Assembly (NCBI GenBank): GCA_002713585.1
Contig: PATD01000014.1
Span: 48,105-81,013 of the forward strand
Source: Methanobacteriota archaeon
GTDB lineage: Archaea > Thermoplasmatota > Poseidoniia > Poseidoniales > Thalassarchaeaceae
Direction of reading: 5' to 3'
DNA: 32,909 nt
The translations under genes and the position numbers were made by a program. Shown here piece by piece: positions 9,901 through 17,625 of the stretch. Under the pieces are notes generated by a model that was not told the origin of the DNA, ran no database searches, and worked only from the letters and a program-made list of their open reading frames with translations. The first letter of the stretch is position 1. Every line of letters begins with the position of its first letter.

Positions 9901-10425
9901 CCATGCTGCAGTCACATTTGCGTCCTCACCAATGGTCCCTCCACTCTGTCCTGTATTGACAAGGTGCCATTGTGCATTCATCTCTGGGTCATTGAGCACA
10001 GCTCGCGTTTGCATCACTTTCTCTCGTTGAGGCAGGCTCCGCTCAATGATTCCTCGATTTTCTAATCCTTCTAGAATCGATGCTCCCTCTACTGGGTCAG
10101 AGAACGACCAAATCCATGCCCCATCGAGGAACGGAGCAATGCGAATCTCGACATCAGCGCTAGTGTGCTTCTGAACGAGAAGTGGGTCCAATGTGGTCAA
10201 AACGAGCCATTCTTCTGGGGCCCCGAGATTCATCTGTAATTCCGCTGCTTCTACTTGGTAGAACGCACGCTGAACGGCACCACTGTAGGACTCGAAGACC
10301 GGCTCAGTCTTTGGGTCTTCGAAATCTTGAGCCGTTGCAAGGGGGACGGTAATGGAGGTCAGGAAAAGCGCGACTAGGACAAAGGCACGCTCGCGCATGA
10401 ATTGTGGTTGTCCATGGAACGTCAT
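6907..10425 (-). CDS. Secreted kexin-like subtilase (S8) with P-domain, TSP3/MopE-type repeats, pacifastin-like motif and C-terminal TM anchor
   Basis: ORF 6907..10479; start at MTFHGQPQF (10425) avoids overlap with the upstream gene. Catalytic blocks ISIIDDGFAHSHTDL (Asp), GDGHGTSAAGVAGG (His), DIYSNSWGPSDNG and FGGTSSATPLVSGVAALIL (Ser). P-domain-like YVEVVVNISHTARGDLEIILTSPDGT...GDWTLSVEDKANGDTGTFDDWHLVFHG. D-x-D-x-DG repeats, PE linker, Cys motif, TM ILIVMGVLFLLLIVALIL. Confidence 0.92.
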   Translation of the reverse strand: MTFHGQPQFMRERAFVLVALFLTSITVPLATAQDFEDPKTEPVFESYSGAVQRAFYQVEAAELQMNLGAPEEWLVLTTLDPLLVQKHTSADVEIRIAPFLDGAWIWSFSDPVEGASILEGLENRGIIERSLPQREKVMQTRAVLNDPEMNAQWHLVNTGQSGGTIGEDANVTAAWDIADGTGAQISIIDDGFAHSHTDLSPGYQSGDSYDYCSNDGDPSPSSGDGHGTSAAGVAGGRGNNSYGIAGVAYNADMSGTRLIACGFSDSTAANALSLSDQDNDIYSNSWGPSDNGETLEGPGPLLIAAFESDFTTGRGNLGNIITWAGGNGRGNSDNSNYDGYANARQTISVGAITNSGTQSYYSEDGANVLVVAHSNGGTLGIVTADIPGSGGYNSSGDIARDFGGTSSATPLVSGVAALILDVDPTLTARDVMAILANSARKNSPVDSSWSTNGGGHDISHRFGFGVVDAHAAVSLAANWTKLQTETSFGSSISTVSSSIADNGAPVTDTITINQDLRIEYVEVVVNISHTARGDLEIILTSPDGTDSLLAEEHSDSGNDYTAWSFGSVRHMDEFALGDWTLSVEDKANGDTGTFDDWHLVFHGVNEGRDSDGDGITDMNETNVYSTNPNLADTDGDGLNDGDELFNVSTDPLNPDSDGDGLNDGIEVLVNGTDPNLMDTDGDGLTDGQEVYIHNSDPLVPDWDADGDLYYWFQDCDDTDPNINPGRPELLNGIDDDCDMTIDEGYEFIDSDSDGISDYDEYHVHGTSHSNSDTDGDGLLDGEEVNVHSTDPLVADLDADSDGYYWFQDCDENESSINPGAVEILDGIDQNCNYEIDETFTATDLDMDGLSDYEEYHNHSTNHMNNDTDGDGLEDGEEILQHMTNPLVPEIDADSDGTIWLFDCNDNTSTIYPGANEVWNGIDDDCDSVIDEDVDRESGLTMHPSILIDHIITDSEITLSFSGVPVGVELNRTWTRDGEAMNHTGETLTIPIVDCLNPADDFESILCVQERITVAYRVYLEDANGTIELGWTVRLIAETPEPEPEPEPEPEPEPTCSEGETKTAGDSCNNCVCNSGGEWSCTEMYCAPDDGDDDETNATSEGNNFFEKYGISQEILIVMGVLFLLLIVALILRGGNRSDHVDAWSPPPMHNRRRIGFDIPEAPDLEDGPWSGR
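7171..7263 (-). other. Pacifastin-like six-Cys motif inside the subtilase
   Basis: C-SEGETKTAGDS-C-N-N-C-V-C-NSGGEWS-C-T-EMY-C, matching C-x(9-12)-C-N-x-C-x-C-x(2-3)-G-x(3-6)-C-T-x(3)-C. Confidence 0.6.
7267..7311 (-). repeat. Pro-Glu dipeptide linker, (PE)7P, low complexity
   Basis: Plus strand aggttcaggttcaggctccggttcaggttcaggctccggctcagg; minus codons CCT/CCG GAG/GAA alternate. Confidence 0.9.
7640..8340 (-). repeat. Three composite MopE-like + TSP3-like units with exact 282-bp (94-aa) period
   Basis: Equivalent plus-strand anchors (cagtc... encoding the YWFQDC/WLFDC block) begin at 7719, 8001 and 8283, 282 bp apart. Protein units DADGDLYYWFQDCDDTDPNINPGRPELLNGIDDDCDMTIDEG, DADSDGYYWFQDCDENESSINPGAVEILDGIDQNCNYEIDET and DADSDGTIWLFDCNDNTSTIYPGANEVWNGIDDDCDSVIDED. 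Array boundaries are approximate. Confidence 0.85.
8326..8601 (-). repeat. Four TSP3-like calcium-binding-type repeats, exact 69-bp (23-aa) period
   Basis: The codon for the first Asp of D-[ST]-DGDG lies at 8599, 8530, 8461 and 8392 (69 bp each): DSDGDGITDMNETNVYSTNPNLA, DTDGDGLNDGDELFNVSTDPLNP, DSDGDGLNDGIEVLVNGTDPNLM, DTDGDGLTDGQEVYIHNSDPLVP. Confidence 0.9.
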
Positions 10426-10435
10426 AGTGCTTTGC

Positions 10436-11692
10436 TCAAGACCCAATGAAGGTTTGAACCGCTTGATTGACTTCTTCATCGCTCATTAGGCGTCTTTGGG
10501 ACTTGGCTAAATCAAAGAGATGAGCGACTAATTCATCGGTAGCATCGAAGCCATTTCGTTCAAGCCAGTAGATGATATTGGAACGACCAGACATGTGGCC
10601 GATACGAATTATCTGCTCTAATCCAAAGTCTTGAGCCGGAACTCCACTATAGATTCGGTCAGCCAGCCAGTGATCTCCTTTCTTCATCGCTTTCACGACC
10701 GCGCTTGCGTGTACTCCGGTCCCTGTTTCAAAAGCGTCCTGGCCAAATACCGGATAATTACGCGGGAGTGCGACTTCGACGTATTCGTTGGCTTTGCGCA
10801 TATATTCGTTTAACGTGGTCAAATCGTTGTCGATTGCTCCCATCAGTTTGAGATTCACGAGTGTCTGATCGATGGGTGCATTTCCTGCACGCTCACCAAC
10901 GCCAAGAGCTGTACCATGAATCACGTCCGCTCCCGCGTAATAGGCTGCAATATTGTTCGCTACGCCTAGTCCGCGATCTTGATGACCATGCCAGTTAACT
11001 TCGATGTCCCGTCGTTTGAAACCAGCATCTGGGATGACCTCTTCCTGAACGAAGCGTAGTAATTGCTCCACACCGTTCGGAGTAACATGGCCACATGTAT
11101 CGCAGACACAGAGACGATCTGCGCCCAATTCTAAAGCTCTGGTGTAGACGGCTTTGATATCCTCTGGCTTCGAACGTGTGGTGTCCTCGGTCACGAACAT
11201 TACCGGAATGTCATTGTCTACTGCGAATCCAATCGCCTTCTCAGCTGTTGAGATGATACGGTCCATAGTCCAGTTTTCTGTATACTGTCGAATCGGACTT
11301 GTGCCAAGGAAGGCACTAGCTTGAATCTGCATCTCGTGTTTCGCCTGTAAATCAACGAGAGGTTCGATGTCACTGACTACGGTACGAACTGCGCAACCAG
11401 GGCGTATTTCGTAACTTCTCTCGCTGATATGTGCTAACATTGCATCGATATGATCGATGTGTAGAGGGCCTGCTCCGGGAAGCCCAAGGTCGACCTTTTG
11501 GATACCAAGTATTTCCATATAATCGAGGAGTTCTATCTTCTCCTCGATTCTTGGATTACGTGCAGATGGGCTTTGTAGTCCATCTCTCAAGGTTTCATCG
11601 TCGAACCAAATTGGGTGAGGGTGAGCTGCTTCATCTCTCGTGAAATCGTGTTGGATGAGATTCCAGTCGTAGATGAGGTCCTTCTCGTTCAT
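10436..11692 (-). CDS. 2-isopropylmalate synthase/homocitrate synthase-family (HMGL-like, DRE-TIM) enzyme
   Basis: WFDDETLRDGLQSPSARNP (acyltransferase active-site signature), VCDTCGHVTPNGVEQLLRFV, VNWHGHQDRGLGVANNIAAYYAGADVIHGTALGVGERAGNAPIDQTL. No obvious C-terminal LeuA regulatory domain, so the exact substrate is uncertain. Confidence 0.8.
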   Translation of the reverse strand: MNEKDLIYDWNLIQHDFTRDEAAHPHPIWFDDETLRDGLQSPSARNPRIEEKIELLDYMEILGIQKVDLGLPGAGPLHIDHIDAMLAHISERSYEIRPGCAVRTVVSDIEPLVDLQAKHEMQIQASAFLGTSPIRQYTENWTMDRIISTAEKAIGFAVDNDIPVMFVTEDTTRSKPEDIKAVYTRALELGADRLCVCDTCGHVTPNGVEQLLRFVQEEVIPDAGFKRRDIEVNWHGHQDRGLGVANNIAAYYAGADVIHGTALGVGERAGNAPIDQTLVNLKLMGAIDNDLTTLNEYMRKANEYVEVALPRNYPVFGQDAFETGTGVHASAVVKAMKKGDHWLADRIYSGVPAQDFGLEQIIRIGHMSGRSNIIYWLERNGFDATDELVAHLFDLAKSQRRLMSDEEVNQAVQTFIGS

Positions 11693-11742
11693 GTGGTCGC
11701 CTCCTGTGGAAGAGAAGCACGGATCGCGTATGAATCCCCCGC

Positions 11743-12804
11743 TTAGGGAGAGGTAGTGGTTTCAACGCCGTCTTCTTTCTTCGCCATGGTTCTTGCGAGA
11801 TTCCCGCCTAGCATAGCGAGGAAGATAACCGCTGCCCAGGTATTCAAGGCAGTCACCACGAGGCCGATGAACATCAGGGCAAGATAGTACAGTGAGGCTT
11901 TGAATGAGCGCAGAGCAGTGGGCAAACGGCCCTTTTCATCAAATTCTTCCTTAGGATCAATCCGGAGGACAGTCTGAAAGTACCAGAAACCAAGGCTGAA
12001 GGCAATGATACTCCAGATGAGTTCTCCTTCATCGCCCACGGCTTCGTTTCGGAGCCAAGGCATGGCTGCAATTCCAATGAGTAGAAGAGCGTAAACCTTC
12101 ATCTCAAGAAGTGTCCGTTCAGGCCCCTTAACCCACGGCATCATTGGTACACCGACCTTTTCATACTCAGATGAGCGATAAAGTGCGAGTGCCCAGAAGT
12201 GGGGTGGGGTCCAAAGGAAGATGAGTGCAAACATCAGCCATGGAAGAGGCTCGCCGAGAAAGAATGGATTCGTGATTGAGAGTTCGGTGACAGGAGTAGC
12301 TGCCGCCCAACCGATTAGTGGACGTGTAGCTCCAGCAATCCCGCCTATGACGATGTTTTGTGTCGAGGTGCGCTTTAGCCACATGGTGTAGATGAGTACA
12401 TAGAAGAGAATACTGAACCCCGCCCAGAACGCAGTTACTGCGTTGGTCATCGCCATGAACCATGCTACGCCGAGAAAGGAAATACTGATTCCAAACCAGA
12501 GGGCTTGATTCGGGCTAACAGTTCCGGCAGGAACTGGGCGATTGATTGTCCGTTTCATTCCCGGGTCTATGTCACGGTCGTACCACATATTGATCGCGTT
12601 TGCACCGCCAGCGGTCAACATCCCGCCGACGATGACTACAACCATCACTTGACAGGTGTGAAACAAATCCCATTCTCCGGTCTCACGCCAGATTTGAGCG
12701 TCGTGAATCAATACTGCACATAACGCTGTGATTTGCAGGAGGATTAGTACGCGCGGTTTCATGAGGGTAACATAGGCCCTCACACCAGTCGCTACCTCTG
12801 CCAT
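11743..12804 (-). CDS. ctaB: Protoheme IX farnesyltransferase (heme O synthase)
   Basis: Polytopic UbiA-type prenyltransferase: GGANAINMWYDRDIDPGMKRTINRPVPAGTVSP (DxxxD motif) and LWTPPHFWALALYRSSEYEKVGVPMMPWVKGPERT, characteristic of CtaB/CyoE. Confidence 0.93.
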   Translation of the reverse strand: MAEVATGVRAYVTLMKPRVLILLQITALCAVLIHDAQIWRETGEWDLFHTCQVMVVVIVGGMLTAGGANAINMWYDRDIDPGMKRTINRPVPAGTVSPNQALWFGISISFLGVAWFMAMTNAVTAFWAGFSILFYVLIYTMWLKRTSTQNIVIGGIAGATRPLIGWAAATPVTELSITNPFFLGEPLPWLMFALIFLWTPPHFWALALYRSSEYEKVGVPMMPWVKGPERTLLEMKVYALLLIGIAAMPWLRNEAVGDEGELIWSIIAFSLGFWYFQTVLRIDPKEEFDEKGRLPTALRSFKASLYYLALMFIGLVVTALNTWAAVIFLAMLGGNLARTMAKKEDGVETTTSP

Positions 12805-12861
12805 GTTGCTTCACCATTTGATTCGACCATTGAACGTTGGGTGTAGACTTTCAGTTTCCCT

Positions 12862-13890
12862 TCATTCCTCTTCATTATCCGATGTGTCGATTCTAATCAT
12901 CAGAATCGCAGATGAAAATATGAGGAAAACCACCGACGCAAGGAGAAGATGGAGTACAGAAATCCATTCTATGAATCCTGAATTTGCAGTCCATGAGAGA
13001 ACATAGGCTCCACCGAGAAGCACATTCAATCCATAGAGTCCGGTTCCCCATGACATAAGTCGATGAGTAAGGACATCTGGAGCCCATGCCGAGCGAGTCA
13101 TCCATATTCTGAGGAGTATGATTCCAACAATTAGAACAAGCCAACGGTGAATGAATTGCGATTGTGCGATTACATCTTGCACCAGAACTCCGATTCCTCC
13201 GCTGCATAGTGGCCAAGAGTCCGGAAACCCGGAGACACCACAGGCAACATTTGCATCTTCGGTAGTGGAGACGAAGGCACCCACAAAGAGTACGATAAGG
13301 GTCGATAGAGCGCTAAGACGGAGATGTACCTGTGTTCGAGGGCCTGCCTTCACATTCCACCCCAGTCCGTTGTCCTTCCTCCAAGAAATCCAGAGTCCAA
13401 TTAAGGCCAGTGTGAATATTAGTGCGGAGGCGAGATGTAGAGCCACTGACCAGTGCTCGTTGTCCCATTTCACAGTAACATAACCAAGGAAACCTTGCCA
13501 GATAACTAGGATCAATGTGAGGCCTGCAAGTGTATGGGTCCGATTAGATAGACTCTCACGTTGCGCTCGAACAATAAGATACTGCAGGATAATCAGTGGC
13601 CCGAGTAGGGCACCTGCAATGGCGCGATGGAGCCATTCTGTGAAGATTTCGAATGTTGTATATCGATGATCAACCCCTCGAGAATCAATTTCCTCAGGAT
13701 TATTTTCCCACCATGTGGCTTGTTCCTCGGGAGATACATCGAAGCCCCATGTACCGAAGCACGTGGGCCAGTCTGGACATGATTCGCCAGCATCATAGAT
13801 GCGGATGATACCTCCTACAGCTATCACCATCGCTGCGATAAGGATGAGCCCTACTGGGAGTAGATGCCATGGCCCTTTCCATCGTGCCAT
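12862..13890 (-). CDS. ctaA: Heme A synthase (COX15/CtaA family)
   Basis: ORF 12862..14013, trimmed to MARWKGPWHLLPVGLILIA at 13890. GGIIRIYDAGESCPDWPTCFGTW, EWLHRAIAGALLGPLIIL, SQFIHRWLVLIVGIILL: multi-TM with conserved His and the Cys-containing loop of CtaA. Confidence 0.88.
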   Translation of the reverse strand: MARWKGPWHLLPVGLILIAAMVIAVGGIIRIYDAGESCPDWPTCFGTWGFDVSPEEQATWWENNPEEIDSRGVDHRYTTFEIFTEWLHRAIAGALLGPLIILQYLIVRAQRESLSNRTHTLAGLTLILVIWQGFLGYVTVKWDNEHWSVALHLASALIFTLALIGLWISWRKDNGLGWNVKAGPRTQVHLRLSALSTLIVLFVGAFVSTTEDANVACGVSGFPDSWPLCSGGIGVLVQDVIAQSQFIHRWLVLIVGIILLRIWMTRSAWAPDVLTHRLMSWGTGLYGLNVLLGGAYVLSWTANSGFIEWISVLHLLLASVVFLIFSSAILMIRIDTSDNEEE

Positions 13891-13925
13891 GACAAGCGTA
13901 TGGGTGTGGGGTATTTCAACGCCTG

Positions 13926-14912
13926 ATGGTTCGTATGTGTATGTCCCACCATTGGTGGCGCGGTGTACTCCTTGCCGTGCTCGTGGCTTTGACCCCAGTC
14001 GTGGGTTCAACACCCGTCGATATTACGCCTCCACTGGATCCAAGCACTCCAGGAGTTGTACTCGATGTATTGATTCTAGATATCGAGGCCAACGCTACGA
14101 ATGGTACCGGGGATTCTCTTCGCCGTCCACCATTCTTAGTTGAATTGCATACAGCAACATGGTGCCTACCCTGTCGCACTGCGGAAGCAGAGGTCGCAGA
14201 ATTGGGAGCAGTATGGTCTAGTGTCGCAATCCTTCGCCATTACTCATCTAATCTTGACTCTCTATCAGTGGAAGCGAGTAATCAGACGAAACAGAATCAC
14301 GGTGTTCGTGGTTACCCCAGCATCGTTGTTGAAGGTCGTTGGATTCTCAACGGTTCTAGTCAGAGTATAGATTTCGATGATCTCATCGCGAACATGACCT
14401 CGGCGGGATTGACGAGGAACACGACACCAGAGGCTAATTGGATTGAGGGATGGAGTTACAGCGATGGTGTGATGGATGTGGATCTTGAAATTGGTATGGA
14501 TGATGTCCAAGTTGATGTTTATCTCCAGATGGAGGGTGTAAATGGAGGGGAATTAGGAATCCTTCCTGACACTGTTGTGGCAGGTGTGACGGATGTTGAT
14601 CTAAGTCAAGGGTCCACGGTGAGCCTGAATCTCAGTGGTGCTTCAATTAGCGTGACCGATGATCCTGGACGTATTGTACTCGTGGTGCGTAACCCTGGCC
14701 CTGCAATTCTGACACCAGCGTCCGATATATTCGTCTCTAGTGACTACCAATCCGTTCCACCTAGCACACCCGGAGGTTCATTCGCTGCATCCAATCCGTT
14801 CCTATTCTGGATCGCACTTCTTGGCGGTATCGCGTTCATGTTGCCTGCTCTTCAGCATACAGTGCCGGCGTTGTTCAGAAAGCGACGAACAAAGATTGGT
14901 GAAGAAGAGTAA
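13926..14912 (+). CDS. Secreted membrane-anchored thioredoxin-like protein (CxxC = CLPC)
   Basis: Signal-like GVLLAVLVALTPVVGSTPV; thioredoxin motif PPFLVELHTATWCLPCRTAEAEVAEL; cis-Pro region VRGYPSIVVEG; C-terminal TM FLFWIALLGGIAFMLPAL plus basic tail. Confidence 0.8.
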   Translation: MVRMCMSHHWWRGVLLAVLVALTPVVGSTPVDITPPLDPSTPGVVLDVLILDIEANATNGTGDSLRRPPFLVELHTATWCLPCRTAEAEVAELGAVWSSVAILRHYSSNLDSLSVEASNQTKQNHGVRGYPSIVVEGRWILNGSSQSIDFDDLIANMTSAGLTRNTTPEANWIEGWSYSDGVMDVDLEIGMDDVQVDVYLQMEGVNGGELGILPDTVVAGVTDVDLSQGSTVSLNLSGASISVTDDPGRIVLVVRNPGPAILTPASDIFVSSDYQSVPPSTPGGSFAASNPFLFWIALLGGIAFMLPALQHTVPALFRKRRTKIGEEE

Positions 14913-14921
14913 GGCTCACTC

Positions 14922-15173
14922 TTAGTCGTGAGGGACGACGTCCATTGGCAAAAGATTGCGGTCGTACTCAAGCATTGCAATCTTTTGAGGATCAAGGACG
15001 AAGCGGGTATTTGCTTCCTCGACACCGTAGAGTTGAATCAGTTCATCCTTGAAGGCCTCACGAAGGTCTTCCTCGGTGACGTGAATGGGTGCACCCATGC
15101 TAATCTGGAGTGCACGAGCACCGATGATTCGGGCCTTCTCGAAGCGTGTGTGGGATCTGATTGGCTTGACCAT
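14922..15173 (-). CDS. rpoK: DNA-directed RNA polymerase subunit K (Rpb6/omega-like)
   Basis: 83 aa: [24 protein letters not shown] is the archaeal RpoK core. Confidence 0.9.
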   Translation of the reverse strand: MVKPIRSHTRFEKARIIGARALQISMGAPIHVTEEDLREAFKDELIQLYGVEEANTRFVLDPQKIAMLEYDRNLLPMDVVPHD

Positions 15174-15240
15174 GGGATAGTCACCTACTGTCCGACCGAC
15201 TTAGGAGGGTGAGATAAGGCCTGCGCTTGGCAAATCAGAG

Positions 15241-16431
15241 TTATTCAACCCGTTCGATTAGCATAGCAACCGCATTCCCGCCACCCAGGCAGAGTGTTAC
15301 AATGCCTGTTGAACCACCAGTTCTTCGAAGTACGCCGAGCATCGTCATCAGGCACCGTGTCCCTGAAGCACCTAACGGATGTCCAAGGCTGACAGCTCCA
15401 CCGTGTAGGTTGAATCGTGCCTCTGGGATGCCGACTTCCTTTGCAACCGCGCAAGAGGCAGCAGCAAAAGCCTCGTTGTGTTCGTATACATCCACATCCT
15501 CAACCCCAAGTTTGTTGCGTTCGAGTAAGGCCCGAATGGCAGGAATAGGTGCATACATTACGCGAGCTGGTTCTACTCCGCTCGTGTACTGATCAATGAT
15601 TCTCGCGAGAATAGGCCATCCCTGCTCTATTGCGAAGTTTTCGTCAGCAACAAGGACGGCTGATCCACCGTCGTTCAAAGTCGATGCATTTCCAGCTGTG
15701 ATGGTGCCTTGTTTATTGAATACGGTGCGAAGCCCAGATAGTGTTTCGATATTCGTGCTATCTCGGATACCTTCATCCCGAATGATATTCTTCACACTCC
15801 CATCAACTTGTGGTGCATCAACAGGAACGATTTCCCAATCGAACCAACCTGAATCCCTAGCGGTTGCAGCCAGTTTTTGTGAACGAGCCGCAAAAGTATC
15901 CATCTCGACCCTTGAGATGCTACATTCCTCAGCAATCAATTCGCCAGTGTTTCCCATATGTATGTCATTGTAGACATCCCAAAGTCCGTCGTAAATCATC
16001 GAATGAACAATCGCATCAACATCAATTTCAGCACCTTTGTGGTAATCCCTCACCAAATGAGGGGCATTGGTCATACTTTCCATTCCACCTGCGATGACAG
16101 CACGATGTTCCCCCGCACGAATTGCCGTTGCAGCAATCATTACTGCTTTCAGGCTTGATCCACAGACCTTGTTGATCGTTGCACAGGGTGTTGAGGCAGG
16201 CAAGCCGGCACCAAGGGCGACTTGTCGTGCTGGATTCTGACCCGCGCCAGCCTGGATGACCTGCCCCATTAGTACGTCATCGATGATATTCTCCATTGGG
16301 TCGATACCAGCCCTTTCTAGGACGGAGCGGACAGCCACAATTCCTAGGTCTACAGCTGACATTTGGGCGTAAACACCACGATATTTACCGATAGGAGTAC
16401 GGGCGACAGCGCAGATTACTGGCGTGCCCAT
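15241..16431 (-). CDS. Acetyl-CoA C-acetyltransferase (thiolase)
   Basis: NKVCGSSLKAVMIAATAIRAGEHRAVIAGGMESMTNAPHLV (active-site Cys), NLHGGAVSLGHPLGASGTRCLMTML, IVTLCLGGGNAVAMLIERV. Confidence 0.93.
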   Translation of the reverse strand: MGTPVICAVARTPIGKYRGVYAQMSAVDLGIVAVRSVLERAGIDPMENIIDDVLMGQVIQAGAGQNPARQVALGAGLPASTPCATINKVCGSSLKAVMIAATAIRAGEHRAVIAGGMESMTNAPHLVRDYHKGAEIDVDAIVHSMIYDGLWDVYNDIHMGNTGELIAEECSISRVEMDTFAARSQKLAATARDSGWFDWEIVPVDAPQVDGSVKNIIRDEGIRDSTNIETLSGLRTVFNKQGTITAGNASTLNDGGSAVLVADENFAIEQGWPILARIIDQYTSGVEPARVMYAPIPAIRALLERNKLGVEDVDVYEHNEAFAAASCAVAKEVGIPEARFNLHGGAVSLGHPLGASGTRCLMTMLGVLRRTGGSTGIVTLCLGGGNAVAMLIERVE

Positions 16432-16496
16432 AGAGTCGCATCGAGCCCTCCGAAATGAATCTCACGGGTCAGACTCTGAATTCCGAGTAGTAAGAT

Positions 16497-17564
16497 CTAT
16501 GCAAATCCATAGAATTCAGGGTCGCGAATTTGAGGTCGAAGTTCCGATTTTACTAGGATAGTTCGAACGGCCCAGAGATCAGTGAATACTCGGTATGTCG
16601 TGGTAGCGTCGAGATAATCTACGCCGGATGACCCACCAGTACCAATTCGCCTCCCGATTATGCGTTCTACCATACGGGCGTGACTGTGACGCCATTTCAC
16701 CATTGATTCTTCCAATTCTATCATCCGATCAATGAGTGTGCGAGGCCATGCGAGGAGAGGTAAATCTCGGTGTGACTCGATGAATAGGAGTCCGGCTCGA
16801 GGGCGGTCGACTTCACCGTTAGGCATCAGGAAGTCGCGTGCCCCTTTCGCAACAGCTGCGAACCTTGCTTTCATCGCGTCAGAATCTCCCATACCCCATT
16901 CAGACATCCGTTCTGCCATATCTGACCCATGTTGCTCAAGGGCAGCAATGTGTGCCTCGACGTAAGATTGGACCACTTCCGTATCGTTTTCTGAATCGGG
17001 AGTAGAACCATCGATAGGAGTTCGTCCGAGCCAGTTACGTGCAGTATCCCAGAGGGAAATTTCATCCATCCGTGCTCGAAGTCGATCTAAATCCACTTTA
17101 CCCTGCTCTGAGGTTTCAGCCATCTGAACGAAGCGCTTGAGCGGGTCCATCCCTCCGTTGCGCTGGTTATCTTGGAGTCCAATCAGGATCTCGAGTTCCC
17201 GCATTTGAGCGGATTCAAAACCAGACGCGGAACCTAAAGCATCGCGGAAGGCGAGAAAATCCTGCGGACTAAGGGTCTCCATCACAGACCATTGCTGAGC
17301 CATAAGTCGGAAGATTTCAGTCACCCGCCCGAGACGGTGGACGACTACAGGTATTGCTTCCTCGGCGACGGATTCAGTATCTAGGGCGTCTCTAGACTCT
17401 GCGAGTTCACGGATTACCTGCTTGAACCATAACTCAAAGGTTTGGTGTACAACGATGAAGTGCATCTCATCGGAACTGACTGACCCCTCTCTCTGAAGGG
17501 AGAGCAGATCGTTCAGACTGAGGTATTCTCCGTAACTTAGACTCCGTTGTGGTTCCTCGCCCAT
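16497..17564 (-). CDS. kynA: Tryptophan 2,3-dioxygenase
   Basis: SLSYGEYLSLNDLLSLQREGSVSSDEMHFIVVHQTFELWFKQVIREL; FRDALGSASGFESAQMRELEILIGL; W(R)HSHARMVERIIGRRIGTGGSSGVDYLDAT: classic TDO blocks including the heme-His region. Confidence 0.93.
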   Translation of the reverse strand: MGEEPQRSLSYGEYLSLNDLLSLQREGSVSSDEMHFIVVHQTFELWFKQVIRELAESRDALDTESVAEEAIPVVVHRLGRVTEIFRLMAQQWSVMETLSPQDFLAFRDALGSASGFESAQMRELEILIGLQDNQRNGGMDPLKRFVQMAETSEQGKVDLDRLRARMDEISLWDTARNWLGRTPIDGSTPDSENDTEVVQSYVEAHIAALEQHGSDMAERMSEWGMGDSDAMKARFAAVAKGARDFLMPNGEVDRPRAGLLFIESHRDLPLLAWPRTLIDRMIELEESMVKWRHSHARMVERIIGRRIGTGGSSGVDYLDATTTYRVFTDLWAVRTILVKSELRPQIRDPEFYGFA

Positions 17565-17625
17565 GACTTCACATTCGCCATCCGGTATGTAATGGATTTC
17601 CGTGTTGCCTTCCTAGAATTGAAAA

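Noticed and set aside
13916-14179. Long N-terminal extension of the CtaA ORF (13891-14013) and antisense ORF
   Set aside because: Overlaps the thioredoxin gene start; the extension lacks CtaA-like sequence and MARWKGPW at 13890 is a natural start.
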